The translations under genes and the position numbers were made by a program. Shown here one piece after another: positions 10,801-17,016 of a stretch of DNA of 32,808 nt; the first letter of the stretch is position 1; the number at the start of each line of letters is the position of its first letter. The notes beneath the pieces were generated by a model that saw only the letters and a list, made by a program, of their open reading frames with translations, ran no database searches and had not been told where the DNA came from. This DNA is from Candidatus Omnitrophota bacterium (GTDB taxonomy: Bacteria; Omnitrophota; Gorgyraeia; 2-02-FULL-51-18): the NCBI GenBank assembly GCA_023248025.1, contig JAHFFI010000005.1, positions 1 through 32,808 on the forward strand, given 5' to 3'.

Positions 10801-13800
10801 GGGGAGATTATTTATTTTTTACCCGATACAAGCAGGCACTTTTTTCTGCCGATCGTATTCTTGAGTGGCTTAGCGTATTATGGATGATAGGCGCTGCCGG
10901 TGATGCCATCTTGCCGGTGCTTGATCGTCTGATGGATCTTTACGAAGAAAAAGAAATTTTATACATTCTCTTGTCAATCCTGAATCATCCGGGGTCGGAC
11001 ATAAATCAAGACTTTAAATCAGACGTGGTCGATGAGCTTTCGTGGATGGCAGCAAATCTTGGCAAATTTAAACAAAAACTCGAAAAGGTCCAGTCACAAG
11101 ATGCCAATTACGCCGACGCTCAAAAACTGCTCGTGCATCTAAACCGTTTTTCAGAAGCCCGACATAAGTTAGAAATGGACTCCATGGAACCGGGTCACTT
11201 AGCCGGAAGGACTATCTTATTGTTCCGCGAGCTAGAAAAATTAAAGACCCCCGGCGCGAGGTTGGCCGTGCGCGTGGTTAAAAGGGTTGATTTTAAGAAC
11301 AGGGCGCCTTTGAATTTTTACAGAGCTATTCTGGCGCAGAAAAAAATAAAAGTTTCTTCGAATGCCCGATTCAAATGGTATGGGTGGCAATTCGAGACGC
11401 CGGATGGACGGGATACCCTTCAAAAATATGCGATACAGCGGCTTGACCGGCGATCTTACCGGATTTATGGTCAAAAAGATTACAATCCGTTTACCTTTGT
11501 GGATCTTCTATTCATTTATTCGAAATCCGGACGAAACCGAATCAAACTCAAATACACGACAGAAGGCCGGTACTGGATCAAAAACCGAAGACCTTATTTC
11601 ACGACCCACGCGGAAAGAAGGATCAGGAGTCCACTGATTCGGAGTATCGAGTTTCTGTCAGACGGTACGATGAAGGTTTATCTGGATCCGGCGGCCATGA
11701 AAGTATTCGATAGACCCAAAGTGTCTGAAGCTTTTCGGAAAGACGAAGAATATTTCATGACGCGTCAGGGAGACGCTGTGCACTTTGGCGATGGAATTGT
11801 ATTCATACCCGTCTCCACCCATGAAAAATCATCGGGTGCGCGGTTGGCGGGTGAAGCGGTCTATAGCGACAAGGCGCCGGCGGCAGTCGGGGCTTATCCG
11901 CATGCACGACGCTATGAAAACATGCTTTTTGTTTCCGGTATGGGGCCTCGGCAGCGTGGGGCAACTGAGATCCCTGGGGGGACCTTGAAGGATGGCAAAG
12001 CGGTCGCTCATGATATTGAAGCACAAATGCGTTCAACTTTTGAAAATCTGCGGTACATATTGGAAGCGGGCGGATTTTCATGGAAAGAAATTTTAAAAAT
12101 GAATATTTTCCTCACCCATCGATCGGATACACCGGCATTCGAGCGTCTTTGGAGGGAATATTTCCCGACCCAAGAGCATCAGCCCTCACGCAGCATTACT
12201 TTCGTTACCGCGCTGCCGACCCCGATCGCTTTTGAAGTCAACGCAGTGGCGGTCAAAGACTCATCCGTGCAGACACCTCTAGCCACTTTTGCTTTCATGA
12301 GCCAACCATCCGAGGATGCTGCCGATCAAATCCGTAAACTATTCAATAACGTAAAGGCCACGCTCGCACTGGATCGAATTCTCTCAGTCAGCGTTTCGCT
12401 GGCCGATATGAAATATTTCAAAATTTATAATGAAATATGGACAGAAGTATTCTCAGACACTCAACATCAGCCCGCGCGCACAACCGTCGCGGTCGGTACA
12501 CTGCCTGAGGGTGTTGCCATTCTAATTAAAGTAATCACCGTCCAGGAACAGGAAACGACTGAATTTTCAGGCGCACGGTTGGGGAAATATATTCCTAGAG
12601 GCCAACTATTTAACGCAGTGGCAATTGCCGTGTTAGCGGCATTTGCTTATTGGCAGAATTTTCTCCCGCTCGCATCGGACTCGTTTGGCATCTGGATCGC
12701 AAAAACAATCGGTACGTTTGTCAGTTTTGGGATTATTTCGGACACTCTGGCCAAACGCAGCACTGGAGAGCCCATGTCGTGGCGTGCTGCATTTCGCGCT
12801 GCTGCTTATGGAGCAATAAATGGATTTGTGACCATGGGATTTTTCTGGGGCATTGATCAAATTCCTAATCCTATAGGAAACCCTGTTACGCGGGCACTGC
12901 TACAAACATTTATCTTGAGCCAAATCCGTACACGGGTCAAAGCCCAAATGTTTCACACCCAAAATAAAGCGGCCAAAAAAGAAGGGATTGCCAAGAGGCG
13001 ATACGAATCTTTGTGGCTGAGCCGACTTCATGCCATCGGCAGTAATGCCGTGGTCCAATGGCTTCCATTCTGGGTTCGAGGTGCTGCCGAAGCGATCAAA
13101 ACCCAGTGGTTTGACCACTATTTTTCGTACGCGAATCATGATCCTAGACCGTCGCTACTTCGCCGCCCGGAACTTGTAAAACGCATTTCAAATTATTTCC
13201 CAGTCTGGATGGGAAAAGAACAGTGGGCGCTCATGGTTTATGGGCTGATAGCCCCTTTCCTTAATTTATACGATTTTGTGATGAAAAAGAATGTTTCATC
13301 ACTCGATCCGGATCGGAAAAGAGCACTTATGATTCGCACCTGGACTCCGGACGAATCCACAGGCCAAACTTATACTCATCCTTCCGAAATCCAAAAGTTC
13401 GTCATGGCTGAATTAAATCAAAGATTCAAACCGGATCAGACATTTAATATTCTGGATGCCGGCGCAGGAGCGGATCTATACACGCTTAGAAATATTAAGA
13501 GCCGTTTTCCAAACTCAAACGCCCATGCGCTGGATATCTTGCCGATAGACGAAATTGATTTGGATAAAGAGGACCCCTTTGTTTATCACCAGGATTTTCT
13601 GGAGAACACAAGTCTTCTTTCGGGTTCTTTCCAAGCGGTTGTTTCGACTTTGGTATTGGATTTTATTGAGCACGACAAAGCGGTTCAAGAAATCCATCGG
13701 CTACTTGCCGAGGATGGTGTAGCCATTGTGGTGATCCATCAGATTCCCGAAAACGTGTTGGCAGAGCATAGCGAGAAGATAAGCGCTTTCCATCAAATGC

Positions 13801-15758
13801 TTTCTCTTGCTAAAACTTCGGACGAGAGGGATTTGATAGAAGGCAACATCCTCTTGATCAAGACGTTTATTGAAAATCAACAACGTTTTGATTCTATCTA
13901 TAAAAGACGCCAATTTTTCAATTCGCGGGGTTTTAAAGTATTGAAAATGTTGACCGTTGATGAGGGGGACCGCGGCAACCTCGTCGGATTTGTTTTGAAT
14001 AAAGTACCCTCCGGTGCCCGGCTGGCGAAATCGGATCAAAAAATCCTCAATGCTATCGCATCTTTACAATTAAAAGGCAAAAAATCCATCACTCATGAAC
14101 TTATTGCCCAAGAGGCAGGACTGTCGTCCGGCACTATTTTAAATAGAAAATCCCGGAACTCCACTATCCAAAAAGCCGTGGATGAGGTGACCAAGGCTGA
14201 CTTTCAAATCTTATCGGCAATCGCATCCTTACAATCAAAAGGCCAACAACACATCACCCAGAAACTCATTGCCCAAGAAGCAGGGCTAGCGTCTCACACT
14301 ATCACCAAAAGAAAATCCCAGAATCCCGCTATCCGGAAAGCCGTGGATGAGGCGACATTTTTTACAGAGGCAGAATATAAAATCTTATCAGCTATCGCAT
14401 CCTTACAATCAAAAGGCCAAAAACACATCACCCAGAAACTCATTGCCCAAGAGGCAGGGTTATCACCTACAACTACCTCAAACAGAAGATCTCAAAATTC
14501 TGTTATCCGTAAAGCCATGGATGAGGTGACCAATACTGACCTCCAAATCTTATCAGCTATCGCATCCTTACAATTAAAAGGCCAACAACACATCACCCAG
14601 AAACTCATTGCCCAAGAAGCAGGTTTTACGCTTATCACTATTCGCAAAAGAAAATCCCAGAACTCCACTATCCAAAAAGCCATGGATAAGGCGACACATA
14701 ATGACCAAAAAAGCTCCGGCGCCCGACTCGCCACCCCGCTCACTATTGACCCCGTACTTAAAGAAGGTCTGAAATTGGTTTTGGTGGCTCAATATTTAAA
14801 GAAAAAAAACCTGGCACAAGATGAAAAATTTGCAGTTGAGGTGACTCAACAGGATAAAACATTTAACCCTGTTTTTGAAATCAAGATTTCGGGGGCGGAT
14901 GAAAATTTGACGCTTGCGCTGTTATTCAACGGCCAGGCCCAAGTGTCCTTGACGGGAGCGGAGATCAGCGAGTGGCAAACGAAATTGCGTCAACGGAGCG
15001 CTGACGCCCGGCAGAAACAAGCGATTATTTCCATCGCTAAGCTGGCACACAGGCGCATGGACGAGGCTTTGCCGGCAAGTCTTGTTGCATCAGAGGGCGT
15101 GATCGGGTTCAATATGCTTGATTTTAATCTGCAAAAAGATTCTGATTTTAAACAGGCCATAAAACTACTGCACGATTTACTGGCGGCATATGGGCCGGGG
15201 GAGTATTATTTATCCGGCATGGACTCGCAAGCGTTATCGCCCGCTAGAAAAAGATTTGTCGACTCGCAAGTATCTAAATACAAAAAAAAGTATCCCTTTA
15301 TTAAAATATTTCTGACGTATCCAACAGGAAAAATTCTCACCAAAGTGAAACTGATGAAAACTGGTGACAGTGAAATCCTTCCCCTAAGCTCTCAAAATGA
15401 ACTTCAAATTCTGGCGGCGGGGTTTTCTGACGGCCAGGTACCGAATTTAGACGGCGCGCTGCGGCTGGCTAAAAAAATAACGGTGGTTTATACGGCGCGG
15501 GCGGTGTCCGGCGCGCTGCCGCAGGATGCAGAAGCACTTGAAAAAATATATCAAGATTTAAACGAGGTGTCGCGTTTTATGCAAGAATTCTCAGAAAGCC
15601 AATCGCGGCCGTCCGGCCGCGCGCTCCACGCGTATTTTACGGGCGCCATGAACCTTACGGAATCTTTAAATCTGGTGCTTAAGCCGCTGACTGCCTATCT
15701 CGACAACATGGCCAGCGCCCTGGGTCTTATTCGTCAAAGCATTGAGATCAGCGCGTAA
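1860..15758 (+). CDS. Giant secreted modular multi-enzyme protein (about 4,620-4,632 aa)
   Basis: Single uninterrupted ORF. Listed start is GTG 1860; in-frame ATG 1893 (MKKPKTPYLKIIAGTLVLAFLAQDFCYA|APE) gives a clean signal peptide. Several recognisable enzyme modules, separated mostly by GARLA-like motifs. Confidence 0.9.
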   Translation: MWFILYQNPFNMKKPKTPYLKIIAGTLVLAFLAQDFCYAAPEIASFFSSDQKNIDQRWVKNVLPDIPRSVAEVVDAWKAPKESSSGPERIVYLIQDAHTNSSAQKNIARLLELMSAETIFLEAGFGDESLGFLRPYATKLERQRLADSSIQEGLIQGSEYYDLTSTRPVGLYGVENLALYAQAVSLYRDVSLERERLKNYLSQVQSVIQSLKPRVYHPFLRMMDRHYQDFESGKTTLTDYVGFLYEQAGQLAISMDSYKELKQLQKIRKAESRVDFDQTNGELAQALSSLGEEERKVVTQAASDTALFKLSGQSHAAAWGTFTLLSEKLTEQNKMGNYPNLTHYFEYLNLCVKLDVEKILREKTALENALVAVYCITSDEHKLFVSGQHITLLKKMLDLSLTPEEFENYRSHKEDFNIAALTGFLNKKIIDFRDGYDNTSILEKGYEEAIEKSEAFYGLTFARDEQMIGHALTEMQNENLTSAALVAGGYHSVNLMRQLKQKGISYVCLRPQILQETNQKKYEAILLGQHMDAQLNTSLPVPPRVSAISAMRFGLTPTTRDDHLVALKWPSPEEAEGKINVVMSQRKKDLGLQFAAAGGRLAKKEVSSYGPADLVQITQQSARLMPSPKEAALLESIIPALPQDLIFWVYHRVDAWKKLLSPYKTKPVPYGFYTRFSNPPSISLLDYSSVPYILVHEIFHVFQCMGMRQEWSIRFKHFLYNVPDKIISDAFRSWETYFKESSIYSKSDVGLELGAHLFSTLHFFDEAPFEPSAQNFASLNDHGQWDPQLGDYLREALETRPSMGQLYQVTRNFASRILEAPDPVRDRVLAGLRQYFEAHSPLPVPQIFEASTESLQGSRLAQSQTAVSPEEITDARAVEFYRMHRELLALFSEYNQAKKSPTPQIKKIKAFLSQVRSYAERLAPYEAEIRESKDEDAAVLASFEGRSPPELKRIESELSKEIKSYHSLFTEAHANRNESALDDLNHQVIVLLKRRLKIQLLRLQLELQQTPLRQGPIYLIVLSIVGIYHRLSYEHLWRTRRKRGQLALEGFHVGDATGHLAFTLYYERQPVLRVVRSAAGKVALSQIIWKKVTTTAGTDALMPVMTPLKFESVDPAFRSRLHAIVSQEEDYTQLIYHDLALEDVSTILEKYKASPAGMTKDIRAHVTDSLESVLAGPHGKNGLRLKRARVASDTQPPRMLPMPKESLESAVTLLANNDIRSALDLIKSTRDYIHGRLGVIEKIRIATARKKDYLYLIIRDGQLRKLLSEINTTVANRPIDLITLKNQMQALEVILEESFQFVIREREYINVKRMIQSVLVVYKNFSKEPADPRDLRAVVSQSLADMTRRAEARVSGSRLSARVATLKQATMLKRLSELILWTEVAMIDWANRQKTSLPGVGGHEAAAASSLHIIMALELFSRRGEDHVAHKPHSSPAYHALQYFLGQIPKEVLFRLRENDITLKPSPYQELIDDTLANSPPELAAAYQAGLNELLEQLPSSAKTDLDKPGLHSYPGMADAKLNPRVTIPTGSVGLGPAAVIVLALVKKWLQDNGYTVPDSHFFAVLGDAEFEEGNLQEILPLVAEHKLSGVTHIVDYNRQSLDGNTQDQKLYEMKNRYASTGWKVVELKWGGRMKAAFAKKVGGKIFQKVMEDMSPSAYQALLAKTGAQIRAELLEKNLKLKPFLKVYTDAALKELWLDLGGHDLMELTHALEEARSSSQATVIIAHTIKGWGLDPLIGKVSNHSALLNKSEMSDLKTKLGIQGISEEDPFPTLDIDSTAAQWLSQVQARLKTEENISRQEIAKNENQWPLLPTRIMPGIADGMKEISTQAYFSQMVAKLRRIAQTPIENLTGDEAALKSLAERVVTLSPDVGTSTGLRPKGAVGGYGPNNPKDNHFRFSIAEMNSMTTSAGFGKSHDFFGVRTIPVQTIYEMFWDRRALDPFFYAQYWGSSFIQFVTPSGATLSSEGVQHQGITGVVVAEAVPNSILWDPWNETDLDFIFTDALNRTALGNDEGRNVVTIRGTTKNISREELMKRLRSIKANAGLTDEQILTAHRANVLAGGYRLVDYRVHEGYKPNENVVNIFAMGAMVPEALSASDALLKNVGTYANVIVVTSPTLLNGRLAEQSRYEHLMSLVPREERPFVPVVTVADAPKMLLKGIGDRGIGLQSENLGLSENGLSTRDPSKIYRHHGISRVDIFNAAYGMLVERDRDGSQVEDLLNALYEEDAGARFSASLRPYGAASQERGAEQSVGGRLSSAPLFRLVSLKPPLRGRGYPIQGEVTFLGDPERLKSHFFTAEEWMRESLANRRWGFYGSGKVRFRKDFATYPQMFSPFFGAMTAEQVFKMWQGMRRANTWTPGEPFVVIELGAGEGDLAHDFIEHARKKAKDHQPEWQDFYDALQYRAVEFSPVSFDTMRSKNKTFMDQGKLVAVHSDALAYLDTVGRSPVKGVVLSNEFLDALPAHQVRVQPDGQVEAALFIPLIDTDALRMLFRSGVLDRQKTNTFVIEGQNISALSKKDFLKIREKLEDPKNKTLARDLKKHLRMATCYLNARYFTDVQEYARLNSEEISSVASRHKAGNVALIGTIHRHFIKKAADALSKGYIFSIDYMEPSYNIWNPLVGQMAAFSGNKIFSDWVLNAGNYDVTYDPDATYLDQLGRRMGLKTAYFGSQSNLEKGTSFDLKTEDTSLAIYRNLFHRRLEDHRSDIQTSRDWLSRFFDEFPIDAVTTSTFMGQWPEIALKNFIEQIVKDPRVPTEDQPMVTTTLQQVVKNLVTRTQQALDMYLRSFYELHFKILIQQKPGTDDSYQFPAPSRDLYPQGARLSLEHNETLSLSELLEKLNGLVKLIAGESDPKVLQEYIKLTDGYVNKFLEATSLWSDDPFSTVEMVAEYEKWAKILMRLVYQDAQLASKQHNTEVKNAAKIDLVSNQSNFSEAILKLTGSARIVAMSSHKATSIEVTAASLKAIESIAGELFALIHKERGDYLFFTRYKQALFSADRILEWLSVLWMIGAAGDAILPVLDRLMDLYEEKEILYILLSILNHPGSDINQDFKSDVVDELSWMAANLGKFKQKLEKVQSQDANYADAQKLLVHLNRFSEARHKLEMDSMEPGHLAGRTILLFRELEKLKTPGARLAVRVVKRVDFKNRAPLNFYRAILAQKKIKVSSNARFKWYGWQFETPDGRDTLQKYAIQRLDRRSYRIYGQKDYNPFTFVDLLFIYSKSGRNRIKLKYTTEGRYWIKNRRPYFTTHAERRIRSPLIRSIEFLSDGTMKVYLDPAAMKVFDRPKVSEAFRKDEEYFMTRQGDAVHFGDGIVFIPVSTHEKSSGARLAGEAVYSDKAPAAVGAYPHARRYENMLFVSGMGPRQRGATEIPGGTLKDGKAVAHDIEAQMRSTFENLRYILEAGGFSWKEILKMNIFLTHRSDTPAFERLWREYFPTQEHQPSRSITFVTALPTPIAFEVNAVAVKDSSVQTPLATFAFMSQPSEDAADQIRKLFNNVKATLALDRILSVSVSLADMKYFKIYNEIWTEVFSDTQHQPARTTVAVGTLPEGVAILIKVITVQEQETTEFSGARLGKYIPRGQLFNAVAIAVLAAFAYWQNFLPLASDSFGIWIAKTIGTFVSFGIISDTLAKRSTGEPMSWRAAFRAAAYGAINGFVTMGFFWGIDQIPNPIGNPVTRALLQTFILSQIRTRVKAQMFHTQNKAAKKEGIAKRRYESLWLSRLHAIGSNAVVQWLPFWVRGAAEAIKTQWFDHYFSYANHDPRPSLLRRPELVKRISNYFPVWMGKEQWALMVYGLIAPFLNLYDFVMKKNVSSLDPDRKRALMIRTWTPDESTGQTYTHPSEIQKFVMAELNQRFKPDQTFNILDAGAGADLYTLRNIKSRFPNSNAHALDILPIDEIDLDKEDPFVYHQDFLENTSLLSGSFQAVVSTLVLDFIEHDKAVQEIHRLLAEDGVAIVVIHQIPENVLAEHSEKISAFHQMLSLAKTSDERDLIEGNILLIKTFIENQQRFDSIYKRRQFFNSRGFKVLKMLTVDEGDRGNLVGFVLNKVPSGARLAKSDQKILNAIASLQLKGKKSITHELIAQEAGLSSGTILNRKSRNSTIQKAVDEVTKADFQILSAIASLQSKGQQHITQKLIAQEAGLASHTITKRKSQNPAIRKAVDEATFFTEAEYKILSAIASLQSKGQKHITQKLIAQEAGLSPTTTSNRRSQNSVIRKAMDEVTNTDLQILSAIASLQLKGQQHITQKLIAQEAGFTLITIRKRKSQNSTIQKAMDKATHNDQKSSGARLATPLTIDPVLKEGLKLVLVAQYLKKKNLAQDEKFAVEVTQQDKTFNPVFEIKISGADENLTLALLFNGQAQVSLTGAEISEWQTKLRQRSADARQKQAIISIAKLAHRRMDEALPASLVASEGVIGFNMLDFNLQKDSDFKQAIKLLHDLLAAYGPGEYYLSGMDSQALSPARKRFVDSQVSKYKKKYPFIKIFLTYPTGKILTKVKLMKTGDSEILPLSSQNELQILAAGFSDGQVPNLDGALRLAKKITVVYTARAVSGALPQDAEALEKIYQDLNEVSRFMQEFSESQSRPSGRALHAYFTGAMNLTESLNLVLKPLTAYLDNMASALGLIRQSIEISA
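2130..3480 (+). other. Domain: N-terminal ChaN/TraB (Tiki-like) fold candidate within the giant protein
   Basis: RIVYLIQDAHTNSSAQKNIARLLE...TIFLEAGFGDE...GLYGVENLALYAQ...ALVAGGYHSVNLMRQLKQKGISYVCLRPQI resembles the spaced motifs of the ChaN/TraB/EreA-like superfamily. Assigned by eye only. Confidence 0.45.
3690..4130 (+). other. Domain: putative zinc-metallopeptidase-like segment with HExxH
   Basis: PYILVHEIFHVFQCMGM; HEIFH encoded at 3945-3959, followed by a possible downstream Glu/His in VGLELGAHLF. Confidence 0.45.
5943..8540 (+). other. Domain: homodimeric pyruvate dehydrogenase E1 / transketolase-like (TPP enzyme)
   Basis: GGHEAAAASSLHIIMALELFSRRGEDHVAHKPHSSPAYHALQYFLG; GLHSYPGMADAKLNPRVTIPTGSVGLGP; FFAVLGDAEFEEGN...IVDYNRQSLDGN (TPP motif region); SFIQFVTPSGATLSSEGVQHQGITG. 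Length about 870 aa, comparable to full AceE. Confidence 0.85.
8700..9880 (+). other. Domain: MidA/NDUFAF7-like SAM-dependent methyltransferase (COG1565-type)
   Basis: PFFGAMTAEQVFKMW...PFVVIELGAGEGDLAHDFIEHARKK...GVVLSNEFLDALPAHQVRV...GYIFSIDYMEPS. Confidence 0.75.
11859..12548 (+). other. Domain: tandem RidA (YjgF/YER057c/UK114) domains
   Basis: Copy 1: YSDKAPAAVGAYPHARRYENMLFVSGMG...PSRSITFVTALPTPIAFEVNAVAV. Copy 2: TPLATFAFMSQPSEDAADQIRKLFNNVKATL...PARTTVAVGTLPEGVAILIKVITVQ. Both retain the Arg preceding the TxVxV-like strand. Confidence 0.8.
12590..12900 (+). other. Domain: hydrophobic membrane-spanning segment (possible Mpv17/PMP22-like)
   Basis: LFNAVAIAVLAAFAYWQNFLPLASDSFGIWIAKTIGTFVSFGIISDTLAKRSTGEPMSWRAAFRAAAYGAINGFVTMGFFWGIDQ: several hydrophobic stretches; the family assignment is tentative. 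Confidence 0.45.
13420..13860 (+). other. Domain: class I SAM-dependent methyltransferase
   Basis: TFNILDAGAGADLYTLRNIKSRFPNSNAHALDILP...GSFQAVVSTLVLDFIEHDKAVQEIHRLLAEDGVAIVVIHQ. Confidence 0.75.
14028..14710 (+). repeat. Four tandem HTH-like repeats (55/58/55-codon spacing) inside the giant protein
   Basis: Repeated ILSAIASLQ(S/L)KGQ(Q/K)HITQKLIAQEAGL...R(K/R)S(Q/R)NS(T/A)I(Q/R)KA(V/M)DE. The ATC (Ile) codon anchors lie at 14043, 14208, 14382 and 14547. High nucleotide identity, especially units 2-4. Confidence 0.93.
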
Positions 15759-15777
15759 ACATGAATGATCGCTTGGA

Positions 15778-16101
15778 AACCGACGGGGCCTGTCAAAGGA
15801 CGAGGTCTATTTGTCCTCGCCGTCTATTAGCGGCTCCGGGCAAATAGGGACCGCACCACTCGCCACCCGTCGGGTTGTCTGGGTCTTAAGATAGAACACT
15901 CTATTAGCGAATGGTCTAGAACCCCGGAAGTGGTCCTTTGGGGCGCGTTTGAGATTGGCGAGCCATGGAAACCTACTCTTACGCACGAGCCAATCTCAAC
16001 CGAGCGAAAGATTTCCTCGGAGGGGAAATCCGAGCGTCGACCCAAAGGACCACTTCCGGGGTCCGGGACCAAGCATGAGCGTCCGAGCCAGGCGTTGTCG
16101 G
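15778..16101. repeat. Structured intergenic repeat, copy A
   Basis: CCGACGGGGCCTG...CAGGCGTTGTCGG outer pairing; perfect 21-bp arm CCCCGGAAGTGGTCCTTTGGG / CCCAAAGGACCACTTCCGGGG; inner arms GAGATTGGC/GCCAATCTC and GATTTCC/GGAAATC. Shares segments with copies B, C and D. Confidence 0.9.
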
Positions 16102-16167
16102 GAGTGTTAGGCGAAAGGAAGCGGCGTACAGTTTTTGAAGTCGATTATTAACATAGGAGATTTTGTG

Positions 16168-16563
16168 ATGAAAAAATGGATGGTGTTAAGTTTGATTGTG
16201 TTGGCTGTCATGGGCGCTGTCGCGCCGTTCGCATACGCCGGTCGTAAAGCGGGGGAACAACCGGCCCCGCGGCTTCTTTCGCCGACGGACTTGGTGGATC
16301 TGACGGGCAAGGATAAACTCATATTTACGTGGGGCACCGAAGGAGACCGCTCAGCCATTACGTATTATGATTTTAAAATTTATAAAGGCCACGAGACGTT
16401 TGAGGCCGGGCTTATTCGCCGGGAAAAAGTCGCGGCCTCCGACAGCAGCATTGCCATTGAATCAAGCCTATTCGAAAATGGCGGGACCTACGCATGGCAG
16501 ATGCGCAGTATGGGCCTGAGAAAAAGTCGCTCCGCCTACTCCATTTTTAAAGTAAAAAAATAA
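16168..16563 (+). CDS. Small secreted protein, beta-rich/Ig-like candidate, unknown function
   Basis: ATG 16168 with upstream AGGAGA; MKKWMVLSLIVLAVMGAVAPFAYA signal peptide; then LLSPTDLVDLTGKDKLIFTWGTEGD...GTYAWQMRSMG...YSIFKVKK. Confidence 0.75.
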   Translation: MKKWMVLSLIVLAVMGAVAPFAYAGRKAGEQPAPRLLSPTDLVDLTGKDKLIFTWGTEGDRSAITYYDFKIYKGHETFEAGLIRREKVAASDSSIAIESSLFENGGTYAWQMRSMGLRKSRSAYSIFKVKK

Positions 16564-16583
16564 CCCACCCTCATCTTTGTAAG

Positions 16584-16953
16584 TCCATTAATCAAACTAA
16601 CCGCCGGATAGCCCCGCCCGCTCCCGGAGAAGGTCTCCCGGGGACCGTTCGATTTTCCCCTCCGAGGAAACTCTCTCTCCGTCTTCCGCCCTCGCGTGTG
16701 TAAAAGAGTAGGTCTCCATGGCGCGAGGGCTGCAGAAGGCCCCCAGGAGACCTCCTCCGGGAGCCGGCTGATTTAACCGGCGGATAATGCTTAAAGATAG
16801 AACTCTCATTAGCAACCGAGTGCTCTATCTAAGACCAAGGCAACCCGACGGGTGGCAAAGGGCGAGGTCTATTTGCCCGGAGCCGCTAATAGACGGCGAG
16901 GACAAATAGACCTCGTCCTTTGACAGGCCCCGGCGGTTACCTGGATTAATGGA
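16584..16953. repeat. Structured intergenic repeat, copy B (inverted relative to A and C)
   Basis: Outer inverted repeat TCCATTAATC-aaac-TAACCGCCGG / CCGGCGGTTA-cctg-GATTAATGGA. The right half is the reverse complement of the left halves of A and C. Confidence 0.9.
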
Positions 16954-16967
16954 TTCGAGGAATTTCC

Positions 16968-16997
16968 TTGACAGGCTGAACGTTCGTTCAGTATAGT
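16968..16997 (+). promoter_or_regulatory. lexA promoter with LexA (SOS) box
   Basis: TTGACA (16968-16973), 18-nt spacer, TATAGT (16992-16997); GAAC-GTTC-GTTC (16978-16989) matches the Gram-positive-type GAACN4GTTC LexA box between -35 and -10. Confidence 0.85.
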
Positions 16998-17016
16998 GCT
17001 TTCGGGGGAGAGCACA

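Noticed and set aside
4311-15000. Numerous antisense or alternative-frame ORFs of 60-140 aa across the giant gene (e.g. 8739-9161 -)
   Set aside because: No recognisable domains; expected shadow ORFs of a long, moderately GC-rich coding region.
15827-16151. ORFs 15827-16072 (-) and 15930-16151 (+) as genes
   Set aside because: Entirely or mostly within repeat A; translations are arginine/proline-rich and follow the hairpin structure. Spurious.
16597-16815. ORF 16597-16815 (-)
   Set aside because: Lies within repeat B; no recognisable domain.
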